Assembly: GCA_014529385.2 (NCBI GenBank)
Contig: CM043963.1
Location: 78,578,412 to 78,642,411 of the forward strand
DNA: 64,000 nucleotides
From: Adiantum capillus-veneris
Lineage: Eukaryota > Streptophyta > Polypodiopsida > Polypodiales > Pteridaceae
Direction of reading: 5' to 3'
The notes under the pieces are model-generated. The model was not told the DNA's origin, did no database searches, and worked only from the letters and a program-made list of their open reading frames with translations. The position numbers and the translations under genes were made by a program. Position 1 is the stretch's first letter, and each line of letters starts with the position of its first letter. This document shows, one piece after another, positions 44,907-55,166 of the stretch.

Positions 44907-45593
44907 ATGGGTGACAATAGTAAAGAGAGTGAAATTAATGTTGATAACTTTGATTTTGCTCATGAGCAAGCTACTAATGATGCTTCAATGCTTGTTAACT
45001 ATCTTGTTTATAGGCTTCAACAAGCCATGGGCAATCCATCTCTCCAAAGTGAAGTGCAACGGCAGCTCCGTGCTCACGGGATTCTCGAAGCTCATCACCA
45101 TGATGAGAGAACACCTAGGAAGCCTCCTTGTGAGACTACCAAAAGAGGTCTCTCTCGGATTCGGGAAGAAGAAGAGAATCCATATGAAGGGCTCAAGAAT
45201 TTACTTCTTGATGATGCATCTCCTTCCCAAAGGAGAACTCAAGAGCCTCCACCGAATGAACGAGAAAGAAGCGAGTCTCCCGCCACCTCGACGGAGATGG
45301 CTCCACGAAGACGGCGGGCTAAACGCTCTCCATCATCACCAAAGCGGAGAAGACCATCACACTCTTCTCCACGCCATAATTCAAAGAGGGATGATAAAAA
45401 GCAAGAGAAGAAAAAGGCGAGAAAGAGGACACCCTCTTCTCCATCTTCTTCATCCTCTTCCTCTTATGAAAGCTATGGTGAAGACGACAAAGATCAAGAC
45501 AAGAAAAAGGCGAGAAAGAGGTCACCCTCTTCTCCACCTTCTTCAAATTCTTCACCTTCTGAAGAAAGTGATGGTGCAACCTTTGAACCATAA
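44907..45593 (+). CDS. Element G N-terminal Arg/Ser-rich protein (228 aa), in frame with gag
   Basis: ATG at 44907 in good context. Residues 1-110 are mixed and acidic (NVDNFDFAHEQATNDASMLV). From about residue 130 the protein becomes an RS-like basic domain (PRRRRAKRSPSSPKRRRPSH) with two diverged copies of a unit KKKARKR(T/S)PSSP followed by Ser runs. Such tails resemble SR splicing or RNA-binding proteins. The TAA at 45591-45593 is followed in the same frame by the gag capsid domain, so this is probably the N-terminal part of gag cut off by a nonsense mutation. Confidence 0.7.
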   Translation: MGDNSKESEINVDNFDFAHEQATNDASMLVNYLVYRLQQAMGNPSLQSEVQRQLRAHGILEAHHHDERTPRKPPCETTKRGLSRIREEEENPYEGLKNLLLDDASPSQRRTQEPPPNERERSESPATSTEMAPRRRRAKRSPSSPKRRRPSHSSPRHNSKRDDKKQEKKKARKRTPSSPSSSSSSSYESYGEDDKDQDKKKARKRSPSSPPSSNSSPSEESDGATFEP

Positions 45594-46150
45594 AAAAGAA
45601 GAGGCCATAGGAAATCCTATGCCGCATGGAAGAGGTCGTCCAAGTTGAAGAAATTCAAAGAGGGAGGGAAGAGCATCTCTTTCTTTACCTATGATGGTAC
45701 CTTTGGTGCTACGGACAAAGTCTTGGCCTTTATCCAACAATTCGATGAGGCGTTTGGAGATGAGGGCTTCACGGAGTCCTCTAAGCTATGCCATGTAGCT
45801 ATGCACTTTCAAAAGTCCGCCAGATAATGGTGGTCTAGCCTACGAGCCAACGCTGAAGCTCCACGAACATGGAAAGTTTTAAGAGCTTCCATTATGAAGC
45901 AGTTTTTGGCCACCGATGCCAAAGACAAAGTACTCACCGAATGGCGAAGCTTAAAGCTCTCTCCCAATGAATCTATCCACAAATATGTAGACAAGTTTTG
46001 GGACCTACAACTCAAAGCCACTGTCTTCAAAAATTTGTATTTTGGAGAGCAAAAGCAACAATTTTGTGCGGGCTTAACCGAAGAAATGGCGGAGTATGTC
46101 AACTCCCAAAGACAACGTACCATATCGGCGGTAATACACCACACTATGGT
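45594..46150 (+). pseudogene. gag: Element G gag capsid domain
   Basis: Same frame as the preceding ORF: SFFTYDGTFGATDKVLAFIQ, then a TAA (45825-45827) just before WWSSLRANAE, then MKQFLATDAKDKVLTEW and [20 protein letters not shown]. These are Ty3 capsid motifs. The frame breaks at a perfect hairpin at 46152-46199. Confidence 0.82.
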
Positions 46151-46151
46151 C

Positions 46152-46199
46152 GCTTATTATTTCTTTTTGCCCAAACGGGGGCAAAAAGAAATAATAAGC
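46152..46199. repeat. Perfect 21-bp inverted repeat inside gag
   Basis: GCTTATTATTTCTTTTTGCCC (46152-46172, 21 bases with the final C) is exactly inverted at 46179-46199 around a 6-base loop. The right arm encodes the expected Lys/Asn-rich linker; the left arm has replaced the original coding sequence and gag changes frame here. Confidence 0.88.
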
Positions 46200-47446
46200 C
46201 CCCGGAAAACAAGGGTTCCAATGAGCCTAAGGGGAAGGACAATGTCCAAAAGTCTCCTAAGGGAAACTCCAACAAAGCTAAAGAGAAGGGAGTTTTCAAA
46301 GGTAAGAATAAACTCTCTCCTGAAGAGCTTGAGCGTTATCGTAAGGATAACCGGTGTTTCAAGTGCGACGAACAAGGGCATGCGTACCGCGCTTGTCCCC
46401 AAAAGAACAACCGCCAAGATCCTCCTAGAGCTTCCTTGGTTGAAATCCAAGAGGAGGAGACTCACCAAACTCACCACAAAGGATCTCCTCTATGCCATGC
46501 TTGGGGAAAGTTAAGAGAACATGATGCTTTTATTCTCTTTGACCCTGGTGATGCTTTTATTCTCTTTGACCCTGGTTCTACTCATAATTTTATATCTATA
46601 GAGTTGGCCACCAAGCTAGGAATACAATCCTACGAGATGGGAGATGTCCTACCCGCAGACAGTGCCTTCAAGGGGCAAGAAGCTTCAATCACTCCCTTAA
46701 TCGGGAAATTGAGGCTTCATGTCCAAGGCTATGTGGACAAAGAGGACTTCTTTATCTCTCCTCTCAAGCATGAGGATGTAATCCTAGGGGCACCATGGTT
46801 TGACCGCCTGGCTGCCGATGTTAAATTTCCTGAAACGAGAATCTCCTTTAAGTTCAGGGAAAAAGACATGTATATAGATGCTAAGGAAATGGGTAACACC
46901 ATCCCCATTGTACATACACCAGCTTTCAACAAGTCAATAAAGAGCTCTATTTCCGTGTACATGATTTTTGTTAAAGACTCTCAAAATGAACCTAATGCTT
47001 TAGCAAAAGAAAATAAAAGCAACCAAAAGGAATTAGAGTTATCCAATTTTCTCAATGGGTTTCAAGATGTTTTTATTGACGACATCCCTTGTGAGCTACC
47101 TCCTAAACGAGGTAATGATGACCATGCAATTGAACTTCTTCCAGGAAGTTCACCGCCTAATAAACCTCCTTATAGAGTTTCTCAAGCTCAACAAGAGGAG
47201 ATTATGCGGCAAGTGCATGAGTTAGTTGAGAAGGGTATGGTTAGGCCAAGCTCATCTCCATTTTGCTCACCTGTGCTATTAGTGCAAAAGAAAGACGGCA
47301 CATATCGTATGTGTGTCGACTATAGAGCACTAAATAGGATCACTATCAAGAATAGGTTTCCCGTTCCACGGGTAGAAGACCTATTTGATAAGCTACAAGG
47401 ATCGACCTACTTCAGTAGGGTTGACCTAAAAAGTGGCTATCATTAA
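46179..47446 (+). pseudogene. Element G zinc knuckle, protease and RT N-terminus
   Basis: After a Lys-rich linker comes the zinc knuckle [14 protein letters not shown], then the protease. A 27-bp direct duplication (46523-46549, 46550-46576) repeats DAFILFDPG, the protease active-site strand, so the enzyme has two D-P-G motifs; only the second continues [13 protein letters not shown] follows: [20 protein letters not shown] and [12 protein letters not shown], then TAA at 47444-47446 where a Gln codon is usual. Confidence 0.88.
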
Positions 47447-47602
47447 ATAAGGATAGTTGATCAAGACATTGTAAAGACCGCATTTCGTACTACATTTGGT
47501 CTTTACGAATACATTGTCATGCCTTTTGGCTTGACCAATGCACCAGCCACATTCAAGCGCTTGATGGAGAAGCTGTTCAGGCCTCATTGAACCTTCACTG
47601 GA
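47447..47602 (+). pseudogene. Element G RT, central part
   Basis: [20 protein letters not shown] and [18 protein letters not shown], then TGA near 47590 in the motif preceding the active site. Same frame as the previous and next segments, so only the stops separate them. Confidence 0.85.
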
Positions 47603-49873
47603 GTGTTCTTTGATGATATTATCATCTACTCTAATTCATTGGAGGAACACAAGCAACACGTCCAGGTAATATTTCAAGTTTTAAGAGAGAATAAACTTTA
47701 TGTTAATCGAAAGAAAAGTGAATTTTTCTTGCAAGAGATTCAGTATTTAGGTCACATTATCTCTCAAGATGGCATCCAAATGGATCCATCCAAGTTAGAG
47801 GTAATAAAAGGATGGCCTAAACCAAGGAATCTTCATGAACTAAGAAGCTTCATAGGTATGTGTGCATACTATAGACGCTTCATAGAAAAGTTCTCACAAA
47901 TTGCGGGACCATTACATGACCTAACAAAGAAAAGCGTTAGGTATACATGGTCTGCTAAGGAGAACAATGCTTTCGAAAAGCTTATCTCTCAACCTGTGCT
48001 TACACTACCGGATCTCTCAAAACCATTTGAGGTCCAATGCGATGCTTGTGGTGATTGCCTTGGAGCTGTTTTGCTCCAAGAAGGGCACGCCATAGGCTAT
48101 GAGAGTCGAAGGCTCGACCCTATTGAGCAAGCTCTAGGCATATACGAAAAGGAACTCCTTGCAGTTCTACATGCCTTAGACTCATGGAAGCACTATTTAT
48201 TGGGGACTCCTTTCATTCTGCGAACAGATCACCAAAGTCTTAAGTACTTCATGACGCAGACCAAGCTCTCCGACAAACAAATGAGGTGGGCAAATTTCCT
48301 TTCGCAATTTCATTTTCATATTGCTCACATTGCTGGCAAGCATAATCAAGTAGCTGATGCACTCTCAAGACGGCCGAGAGTGAATGCGGTTTCCATAGCA
48401 ACTCACAATGATCTATCTTCAATGATAGATGAGTATGCTATTGATCCCGATTTTAAAGATGTGATTTCAGCCCTTGCATTAGGGAAGAAAGAAGAACCAT
48501 TTACTTTACAAGATGGTTATCTTCTCTATGGCAATAGACTATGCGTTACTAACTCACTACGTGAGAAAGTAATGTATGAATCTCATGCTCCACCTTATGC
48601 GGGGCATAGAGGGATTCAGTCTACCTTAAAGGGAATTGAAACATATTTCTATTGGCCTACCATGAAAGTGAACATACAAGAGTATGTTTCGAAATGTGTG
48701 GTATGCCAAAAAACAAAATTTGATAGAGGGAAGCAACTTGGATTGCTTCAACCCTTGCCAATCCCTAATTCACCATGGGAGAGCATATCCATGGATTTTA
48801 TCTTTGGATTGCCTAAGTCTATCCATGGGAATACGGGAATATGGACAATAGTAGACAGGTTTAGTAAACAAGCTCATTTTATACCTGTCAAAAAGACTAT
48901 CAAAGCCCATCAAATGGCAACCCTCTTTATTTCACAAATTTTCAAGTACCATGTCTTGCCCATGTCCATAGTGTCGGATAGAGATCCTAGAATGACCAGT
49001 AATTTTTGGAAGGGTCTCTTTGAGAATTTAGGAACAAGGCTAAACTTCTCTTCGGCCTATCATCCACAAACTGATGGCCAAAGTGAAATAGCTAACCTAA
49101 CCATTCTCGATCTACTAAAAGCCTATGTAACGGAAGTAGATCAAAGATCCCAATGGGAGAAGTACTTACCCTTAGTGGAGTATGCTTACAATAACACTGT
49201 ACATACTTCCACGGGAAAAGCACCTTTCGAGGTAATTGAGGGAAGATCAAAAAGTCCCTTGCTACTTAAGGTACATGGGAAGATCTTCGCTGCAGATGAG
49301 TATAGCCGAGACCTACAAGAATCTTTCCAAAAGATTAAGGATGCTATCTCTATCTCACAGCAAAGGCAAAAGGCTGTTGCTGACAAGCACAGAAGAGCCC
49401 AAGCCTTTAAAGAAAACGATTGGGTCTTGTTAAAGTTTCCCACGGCTCGATTAAGGCACACAACGGGCAAGAATCCTACGGGTCACCAAAAGTACTATGC
49501 TAAACTAGCAAAAAAGTACTATGGTCCCTTTCAGATTATTAGGCCAATCAATGAGATGGCCTATCAACTCAAGTTGCCCAATCATTGGCTCATACACAAT
49601 GCTTTTCATGTGAGCCTATTAAAGCCTTACAAAGGAGAGCCACCTCAAGAACCAACTATTGAAGACCCACCGGAGATCGAGGACCAAGAAGAGGTGCTGC
49701 AGCCCGAGTCCATTCTCCGACATGAAGACAAGGTACTAACAGGCGGTAAGACTATCCGACGATATCTTATTAAGTTTAAGAATTATCCTTTTGAAGATGC
49801 TAGATGGATGCAAGGCATACAATTAAAGGATAACCTAAACCTTGTCAATGCTTACAATGCTTTCCAAGAGTAA
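47603..49873 (+). CDS. pol: Element G pol: RT end, RNase H, integrase, chromodomain (756 aa open)
   Basis: Starts at the RT active site FFDDIIIYS (FFDD in place of YLDD), then GHIISQDGIQMDPSKLEVIK. RNase H: VQCDACGDCLGAVLL, YEKELLAVLHAL, RTDHQSLKYF, ADALSRR. Integrase finger HAPPYAGHRG to CVVCQ; core SMDFIFGLP, VSDRDPRM and TDGQSEIANL as D, D, E. GPY/F region YYGPFQIIRP and HNAFHVSLLKPYKG. C-terminal divergent chromodomain: GGKTIRRYLIKFKNYPFEDA, RWMQGIQ. No stops over 756 codons, in contrast to the upstream part. Confidence 0.92.
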   Translation: MFFDDIIIYSNSLEEHKQHVQVIFQVLRENKLYVNRKKSEFFLQEIQYLGHIISQDGIQMDPSKLEVIKGWPKPRNLHELRSFIGMCAYYRRFIEKFSQIAGPLHDLTKKSVRYTWSAKENNAFEKLISQPVLTLPDLSKPFEVQCDACGDCLGAVLLQEGHAIGYESRRLDPIEQALGIYEKELLAVLHALDSWKHYLLGTPFILRTDHQSLKYFMTQTKLSDKQMRWANFLSQFHFHIAHIAGKHNQVADALSRRPRVNAVSIATHNDLSSMIDEYAIDPDFKDVISALALGKKEEPFTLQDGYLLYGNRLCVTNSLREKVMYESHAPPYAGHRGIQSTLKGIETYFYWPTMKVNIQEYVSKCVVCQKTKFDRGKQLGLLQPLPIPNSPWESISMDFIFGLPKSIHGNTGIWTIVDRFSKQAHFIPVKKTIKAHQMATLFISQIFKYHVLPMSIVSDRDPRMTSNFWKGLFENLGTRLNFSSAYHPQTDGQSEIANLTILDLLKAYVTEVDQRSQWEKYLPLVEYAYNNTVHTSTGKAPFEVIEGRSKSPLLLKVHGKIFAADEYSRDLQESFQKIKDAISISQQRQKAVADKHRRAQAFKENDWVLLKFPTARLRHTTGKNPTGHQKYYAKLAKKYYGPFQIIRPINEMAYQLKLPNHWLIHNAFHVSLLKPYKGEPPQEPTIEDPPEIEDQEEVLQPESILRHEDKVLTGGKTIRRYLIKFKNYPFEDARWMQGIQLKDNLNLVNAYNAFQE

Positions 49874-50229
49874 GCAAATGTACAAAATGTTAAAAATGAA
49901 CAAAATTTTTGTCTTAGAAGACTCTCTTTTTCTATATTTGTGCACAAAAATGAAGTAGTATGCATGCTTAGATCAAGTTTGCGGAGACGACGTCTCCCAA
50001 ACACCAAGTAGAGCTTGTCACTCTACTATGGAAGACTGATACGACTAATGTGCAGACATGCTTGCGGCAGCCTCATGCTCTCAAGCGCCAAATGGACTAG
50101 TCATCCATTGTGGAATGATGTCGTAGGGAAACATAGGGATCCTCTACCCGCTAAGAAAAGGACTCATGAACATGATTTATCTTCTCTACACCATAGTCGA
50201 GGACGACTATGATTTCAAGAGAGAGGTAA
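49874..50229 (+). other. 3' non-coding region and polypurine tract of element G
   Basis: No gene. Ends in AAGAGAGAGG directly before the 3' LTR. Confidence 0.75.
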
Positions 50230-50606
50230 TGTCATAATAATCAATATCTAATTCTCCTAAATAATTTTCTCATATTAAAATGATCATTTAATGTGGGGAA
50301 GTCCAGGGGAGAAAAAGCTAGAATATTGGTTAAGCTAGCAGACCGGCCACAGTAGGGATCCAAAGGAGGGAAAATAGGGATCCAAATGGGGGGCCATCTG
50401 CAAAAGAGCCATGTGCAACAATGGGCTAAAAAGACCCTAAGGTTCAGCCCATTAAGACTTCCAAAATGCTAAGGTTCCAAAATTCAAAGGTTGTGTCCAA
50501 AGGTCAACCCTAGGGAAAATTGGATGCTTTGTGTGTGCCCTAAAAGTCTTTGCACATCCCTACATGGGAGGGGGCGAGCCCTAAAGGTAGGGGATGAGAG
50601 AGAAAG

Positions 50607-50640
<34 letters not shown>

Positions 50641-51833
50641 GCTCCCTTTACACAAAGGGAATGAGGGACACATGTCAGCTCCCTAGGCCAGATGCCCACA
50701 AGGTGTGCCCAATTTCTATTGGATGACCCTTGAAGTGGACCAATGAGAATTAAGCTAGAGTAAATCTAGTTTAATTAATTTTAAAACATTTAATAAAAGA
50801 AACCAATGAGAATTAAGTCTCCCAGAAGACTATTGGGCAGTCTCCCAAGGGGTCCAATGAGCATTCAGGAGCCCCATGGCTTGCCTGATTCCTATTGGCC
50901 AGGAGGCAAAGGGGTCCAATGAGAGTTTAGTTTAATTATTTAATTACCTAAATCTCTCACAAAAGAGGAAAGGGAGACACATGTCAGAAGGCTATCACTT
51001 ATGCTGCTTAATTGTAATTGTCTTGACTTGGGGAGGGCCAATGAGGCTTCAACAAGAGCAATTAGCAAGAGGGCTCGCCCAAGAGAGAGAGGGGGGCTGA
51101 TTTTTGCAAGGCATTATCACACACACACTCACACAAGCTCATGTGTGAAGAAAGACAAGACTATCTCTTCCCAAGCTTTAATGGAGAACTCATCACCTAC
51201 TCCAAGCTTGTGAGATAGAAGCCTACATCAACACTCTCTTGGCATGTGGATGCAAATCCAACCAAGAGCCAAGATTCAATGCATGCTCATATCCTCTACC
51301 AAGCTAATTACTAAGCTAAGCTATGCTACATATGAGTGATTATGTGAGGATATGTACGTCTTTCTCGTAAGATACTCCTTCTTCCTCTCAATCTACTCTC
51401 ATACCCTGCTAGCTCTCACCATCTTCGAAGGTGTGTGAGGTCTTGGGTCTGAGAACGGGGATAATTCAAGTTGTGTTTGTTAAGTGTTTTGCTTAGTGCA
51501 TGAAGTTTCCATCTTCATTGCACTAGCTAGTCTTGAAGGAACACAAAGAATTGTATTGTACAATGTCCCTCTTGATGGGAGAAACCATAATACAAAGCCT
51601 TTTGGAGGGGGGACCAGCTCCATGAAAATCCGGTCCTCAACTGTTGTCAATAGCTTAATTTCTCTCTCTTTTGAAAGTATTGTCAATGCTATCTAACTAG
51701 GTGTTATGCTTTTTGTTGCTCTCTCCACCCAAGCACTCTTGTAATTCTCATTAGGAATCTATTCTAATGAAATGCCCACTATGTTCATGCTAATTTTTGC
51801 TACACATAAGTTATTAGGCCATTAAATGTTACA
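50230..51833 (+). repeat. 3' LTR of element G
   Basis: Direct repeat of 42896-44489 with a longer CA microsatellite (about 50607-50637). Confidence 0.93.
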
Positions 51834-52337
51834 TAGTTCAACCTTCTGATCTTTCATTGAACGTTGCTCTGTCGAGGACAGTTGCTCAAATTTCTTCTCA
51901 AATTCCCGTAATAATTCTCGTGCAGATGGATTTTTGTTCTTCTTCTGCACCCACTTCATAAAGCTTTGTCTGGTTACCCTTTGTGAATCCTCAAGGAAGT
52001 ATTCCTCCTGAAGCGCCTTCTTGAAATCTTGCCAATTCCGGCCTTGAACCGCCTGAATTTCTTTTATTCGGCTCCTAAGTTCAGGCTCCGCAATTAAATG
52101 GAATCCTTCCACTGCATTTTGATCATCGATTCCATTATCTTCCATTTCCTGCTCGTAGATATTGCAAAACTTGCTAATATCCCGGCCTTCAAATCGCTGT
52201 AATTTCTCGGTAACTGTGTGCCGAGCTTTATGGATCCTCTCTTGCAGATTATACTGTTGTTGGGTAGTCTGTTGTTGTTGCATGTATGCAGCAAACTGCT
52301 GCATCATTTGTTGCATGGCTGCCTCTTGCGGTGTCGA
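51834..52337 (-). pseudogene. gag: Element F gag, N-terminal part
   Basis: Reads from an ATG at about 52337: MSTPQEAAMQQMMQQFAAYM, Gln-rich, then a capsid-like region (LQRFEGRDISKFCNIYEQEM, NWQDFKKALQEEYFLED, RELLREFEKKFEQLS). At 51838 it is cut by element G and resumes at 42895 with QAAHPRLQKSLVQVLED in the same frame. Confidence 0.8.
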
Positions 52338-52370
52338 CATCTTTCTCCACAACACTGCTTACCCCGGCTC

Positions 52371-52390
52371 GTTTCACGTCGGGTTCACCA
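52371..52390 (-). other. Element F primer-binding site, tRNA-Trp
   Basis: GTTTCACGTCGGGTTCACCA on + equals the 3' end of plant tRNA-Trp (...TTCACGTCGGGTTCA plus CCA) over at least 17 bases, about 35 bases upstream of the F gag ATG. So F is primed by tRNA-Trp, unlike the other elements here. Confidence 0.7.
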
Positions 52391-54540
52391 AGAATATCGG
52401 GGGATTTGTATTTGAAAGGTGAGCCGGGAAAGCACCGGGCCCCTGGCTGTGAGAGGTGCGGGGAAAAGAGTTGTAGTAGACACAATTAACGGGAACAGAG
52501 CTTAAAACAGACAGTTTAGCTTAATCCTAATAAGAAACAGTATCCCTGCTTAATCAAATATTAATGGAAACGTTTATGCTCTTAGCAAAGTTTAACCTGT
52601 CTTAATCCAGGTGCTAATAAAGACAATCACAATTAAACTGCCTTGTACTGTCTTCTGCCTTCAACTTCCAATGCCTTGGGTGGTCCGGATCAGTTTATGG
52701 CTATCGGATTAATTCCAATTTTGAATGGGCTTAGAGATTGTGGTAAACCGAGCTTAGGCTTGGCTAATGAGTTTATGATTAATGAAATCGAAGTTAGGTT
52801 TAGTTTGGCTTAAGATTGAGGCTTTGGCTTAGGGAATTCGAGCTTAGGCTTTGCTTGAGTAATCAGGATTAGGCTTGGATTAGCATAGGAAAGCTTAATG
52901 GAACATGAGCTTAGGCTTAGCCTGAGTAAGGATTTTAGGATTAGGCTTCGATTAGCATAGGGAAGTTTAATGTAATCAAAAGCTTTGGCTTCCTCCTAGA
53001 GAGAGAGCGCTCAAAAAGAAGGGGAGAGACTTCCCAAAACAATACCCGAGAGTGAGATCAAGAGCCCCCTTTCTCCTGTTTATATGTTGCATGGTTTTTC
53101 TCCTTGCTAAAAAAGGGCCTACCCATTAGCGACGTCGCTAATGGGTACCCACTCGATGACGTGGCAGGCGGATTTTCGGGCAGCTTCAAACACTGCGAGA
53201 CTAGCGTCAAAAAGCTTTGCCATGATCCTCTGAGTGTTTTCCGCTTCTTTGGCGTCCTCATTGGATCACCACTCGAGCGGGCGCAAGTCCTTCTTCCCCA
53301 TCCTGCGCTCGTGGCTGCAGCTGCCCGCCATGGCTTTGCTTTTCTTTATTCGCTTACACACTCAAACTTTCATTTTAATTGAATGGGCGGACATTGAACC
53401 TCTTTATTGGGTGGACGGCCATAGTAAGGGCATCACATTTGAGCATACATGCCGGCCAAGCTTGCCAAGCTTCTCCATTGGCGGCCATTTTAAATTTGGC
53501 TTCTTTGGGCGGCCTTCGGGCACCATTTAGGCATACATTTTGGCCAAGGCACCGCCAACCTTCTCCAGTGGGCGGGCACTGGCGTACATGTCAACTAAAG
53601 CACTGCCACGTTGGCTTTTCCTCGCCATCATTGCATTCCAAAACATGGACGAAAACTCAAAAATTCCCAGATAGCACTCCGACTGAGCCGACCGGACTGA
53701 TACAGAAAAGACCCTCGGTGCATCTTTAACGGCCAATAACTTGGCAACCGTAACTCCGATCACTGATCTGAAAAGATCGACGTGCTTCAGAAAGCGAGCC
53801 TTTCAGGCTTGTGCATTCACTTCATTTTTATTCCCTCAGCTGTAGTTGCCCAATCCGGTACTAATCTGCAATCAATTCAAACTTCAAGCTGCCATAATTT
53901 CTTATCTATAGCTCTGATTGACAAGCCGTAAAGACAGGCCGGTAGAGCACTTCGAGTACTTCAACTTTGATTTAAAATCCCAGCTATGACCACTTCAAGC
54001 ATACTCACTATTTAGCATTACCAAGACATCTTTTGGCCCTTAGAGCCGCATCTGGAACACTTGTTTTAGCTAAAAATTTCGCTTGTTAGCAAGCTCTTAT
54101 AACTGCTGAATAATCATGTAGAATTCAAATACATCTGATTGGCATTCCTTTGCTCATTTTCTTGTTATGGGAGTGGAGCGGCACGACACCATAGTCTTTT
54201 GATATGGAGAAGTATCAAATCATCACTAGCATCCTCAAATGAGAACTTAAAAACCTATCCCCCCTCGTGTTGACATAAACTTGACATACTCAAATCCAAA
54301 ACAATGAAGCACTTTCAATGTACTTTGCTTGATGCATAACAATACCCCCCTCGATAAATACAAATTGTATGCCAAGTTAATAACTCAAATGTCCAAGATC
54401 TATGACATCAAAATCCTATCTACAAATCATCAAATGTAAAGATCAAGTACAATCAAATCATCTTCATCTTTGCGTACATATAGTGTACTCTTGATTAGAC
54501 TACAGAAAAATCCAAATGCAATTAGGTATTGATAAACATT
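52391..54540. other. Probable 5' LTR of element F and unassigned sequence
   Basis: Begins right at the F primer site. 52700-53000 has a degenerate tandem repeat of about 85 bp built on GAGCTTAGGCTT and GATTAGCATAGG. A perfect 28-bp palindrome lies at 53120-53147. 53850-54540 has two pyrimidine-rich tracts (CCCCCCTCG near 54260, CCCCCCTCGATAAAT near 54345) that are polypurine tracts on the minus strand. No gene. The LTR's right end was not located. Confidence 0.4.
53120..53147. repeat. Perfect 28-bp palindrome
   Basis: TACCCATTAGCGAC and its exact inverse GTCGCTAATGGGTA without a spacer. The core TAGCGACGTCGCTA resembles the CACTA subterminal motif TAGCGACGC of 17228-23962. Confidence 0.9.
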
Positions 54541-55166
54541 AGAAAGGGAATGGAGTCTAAGGGGGCCTCTTTATTTACCATGGGTTAAAAAAAAAGATTA
54601 TGGAAGGGACAAATGGGTAGATGCCATGTGGATTGAAATGGTGGGTATGACAGTTCTTGAAAGTAAGTGGTCAAACTTGTACTCTTTTATAAAATATAAA
54701 GAGAAAATCTCTTTTAAATTCAAAAAACTAAACTTTTCTCAAAATAGTTGAGTAAAACCAATCTTTTCTCTCTCTATTGGCTTCTCCCCCCCTCTCTTCT
54801 AAAAGGGGTTCCCTCCAAAAATGTGTTGATAATTTCCTTCCTCTCTCTCTCTCTCTCTATTGTACCATCTCTCAGTTCTCTTCAATTCATGATCACCTTG
54901 TTTCTCTTTTCTTCCTTTCAATTTTTTTTGCCAAAAGCTCTGCCCCGTAGAATTTTGAATCTACTTTCCCTGCTCAAGCTTATTGCATTCTTGAGGGTTG
55001 CATTCTCCTCAAGCTGAAGTTCTCCATTTCTCCATGGGCTTCCCTAAACACCTCTAGCTAAAGTTGAAGTCTACAGCATATCCTTCAAACCTATTTCCAT
55101 GGGAGTGGCAATAGGTTTGCACTCCTCAAGTCCAAACTTACATAGTAATATCTCTATGTAACTTTT
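54541..55166. other. Unassigned AT-rich and CT-rich stretch
   Basis: A short pyrimidine-rich ORF (54748-55017) has no recognisable motif. A CT run is at about 54841-54859. No gene seen. Confidence 0.4.

Larger units (their letters stand above)
42896..51833 (+). mobile_element. Element G: chromovirus inserted in element F
   Basis: 1.6-kb LTRs (42896-44489 and 50230-51833) with TGTCATAATAATC starts and GTTACA ends. Flanks CAGTT (42891-42895) and TAGTT (51834-51838) are a 5-bp duplication with one change. It has an initiator tRNA-Met primer site, an Arg/Ser-rich N-terminal ORF plus gag, protease, RT, RNase H, integrase and a divergent chromodomain. The F gag frame reads across the site when G is removed. 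LTRs are closely similar, yet several stops exist, so it was inserted already defective or decayed fast. Confidence 0.93.
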
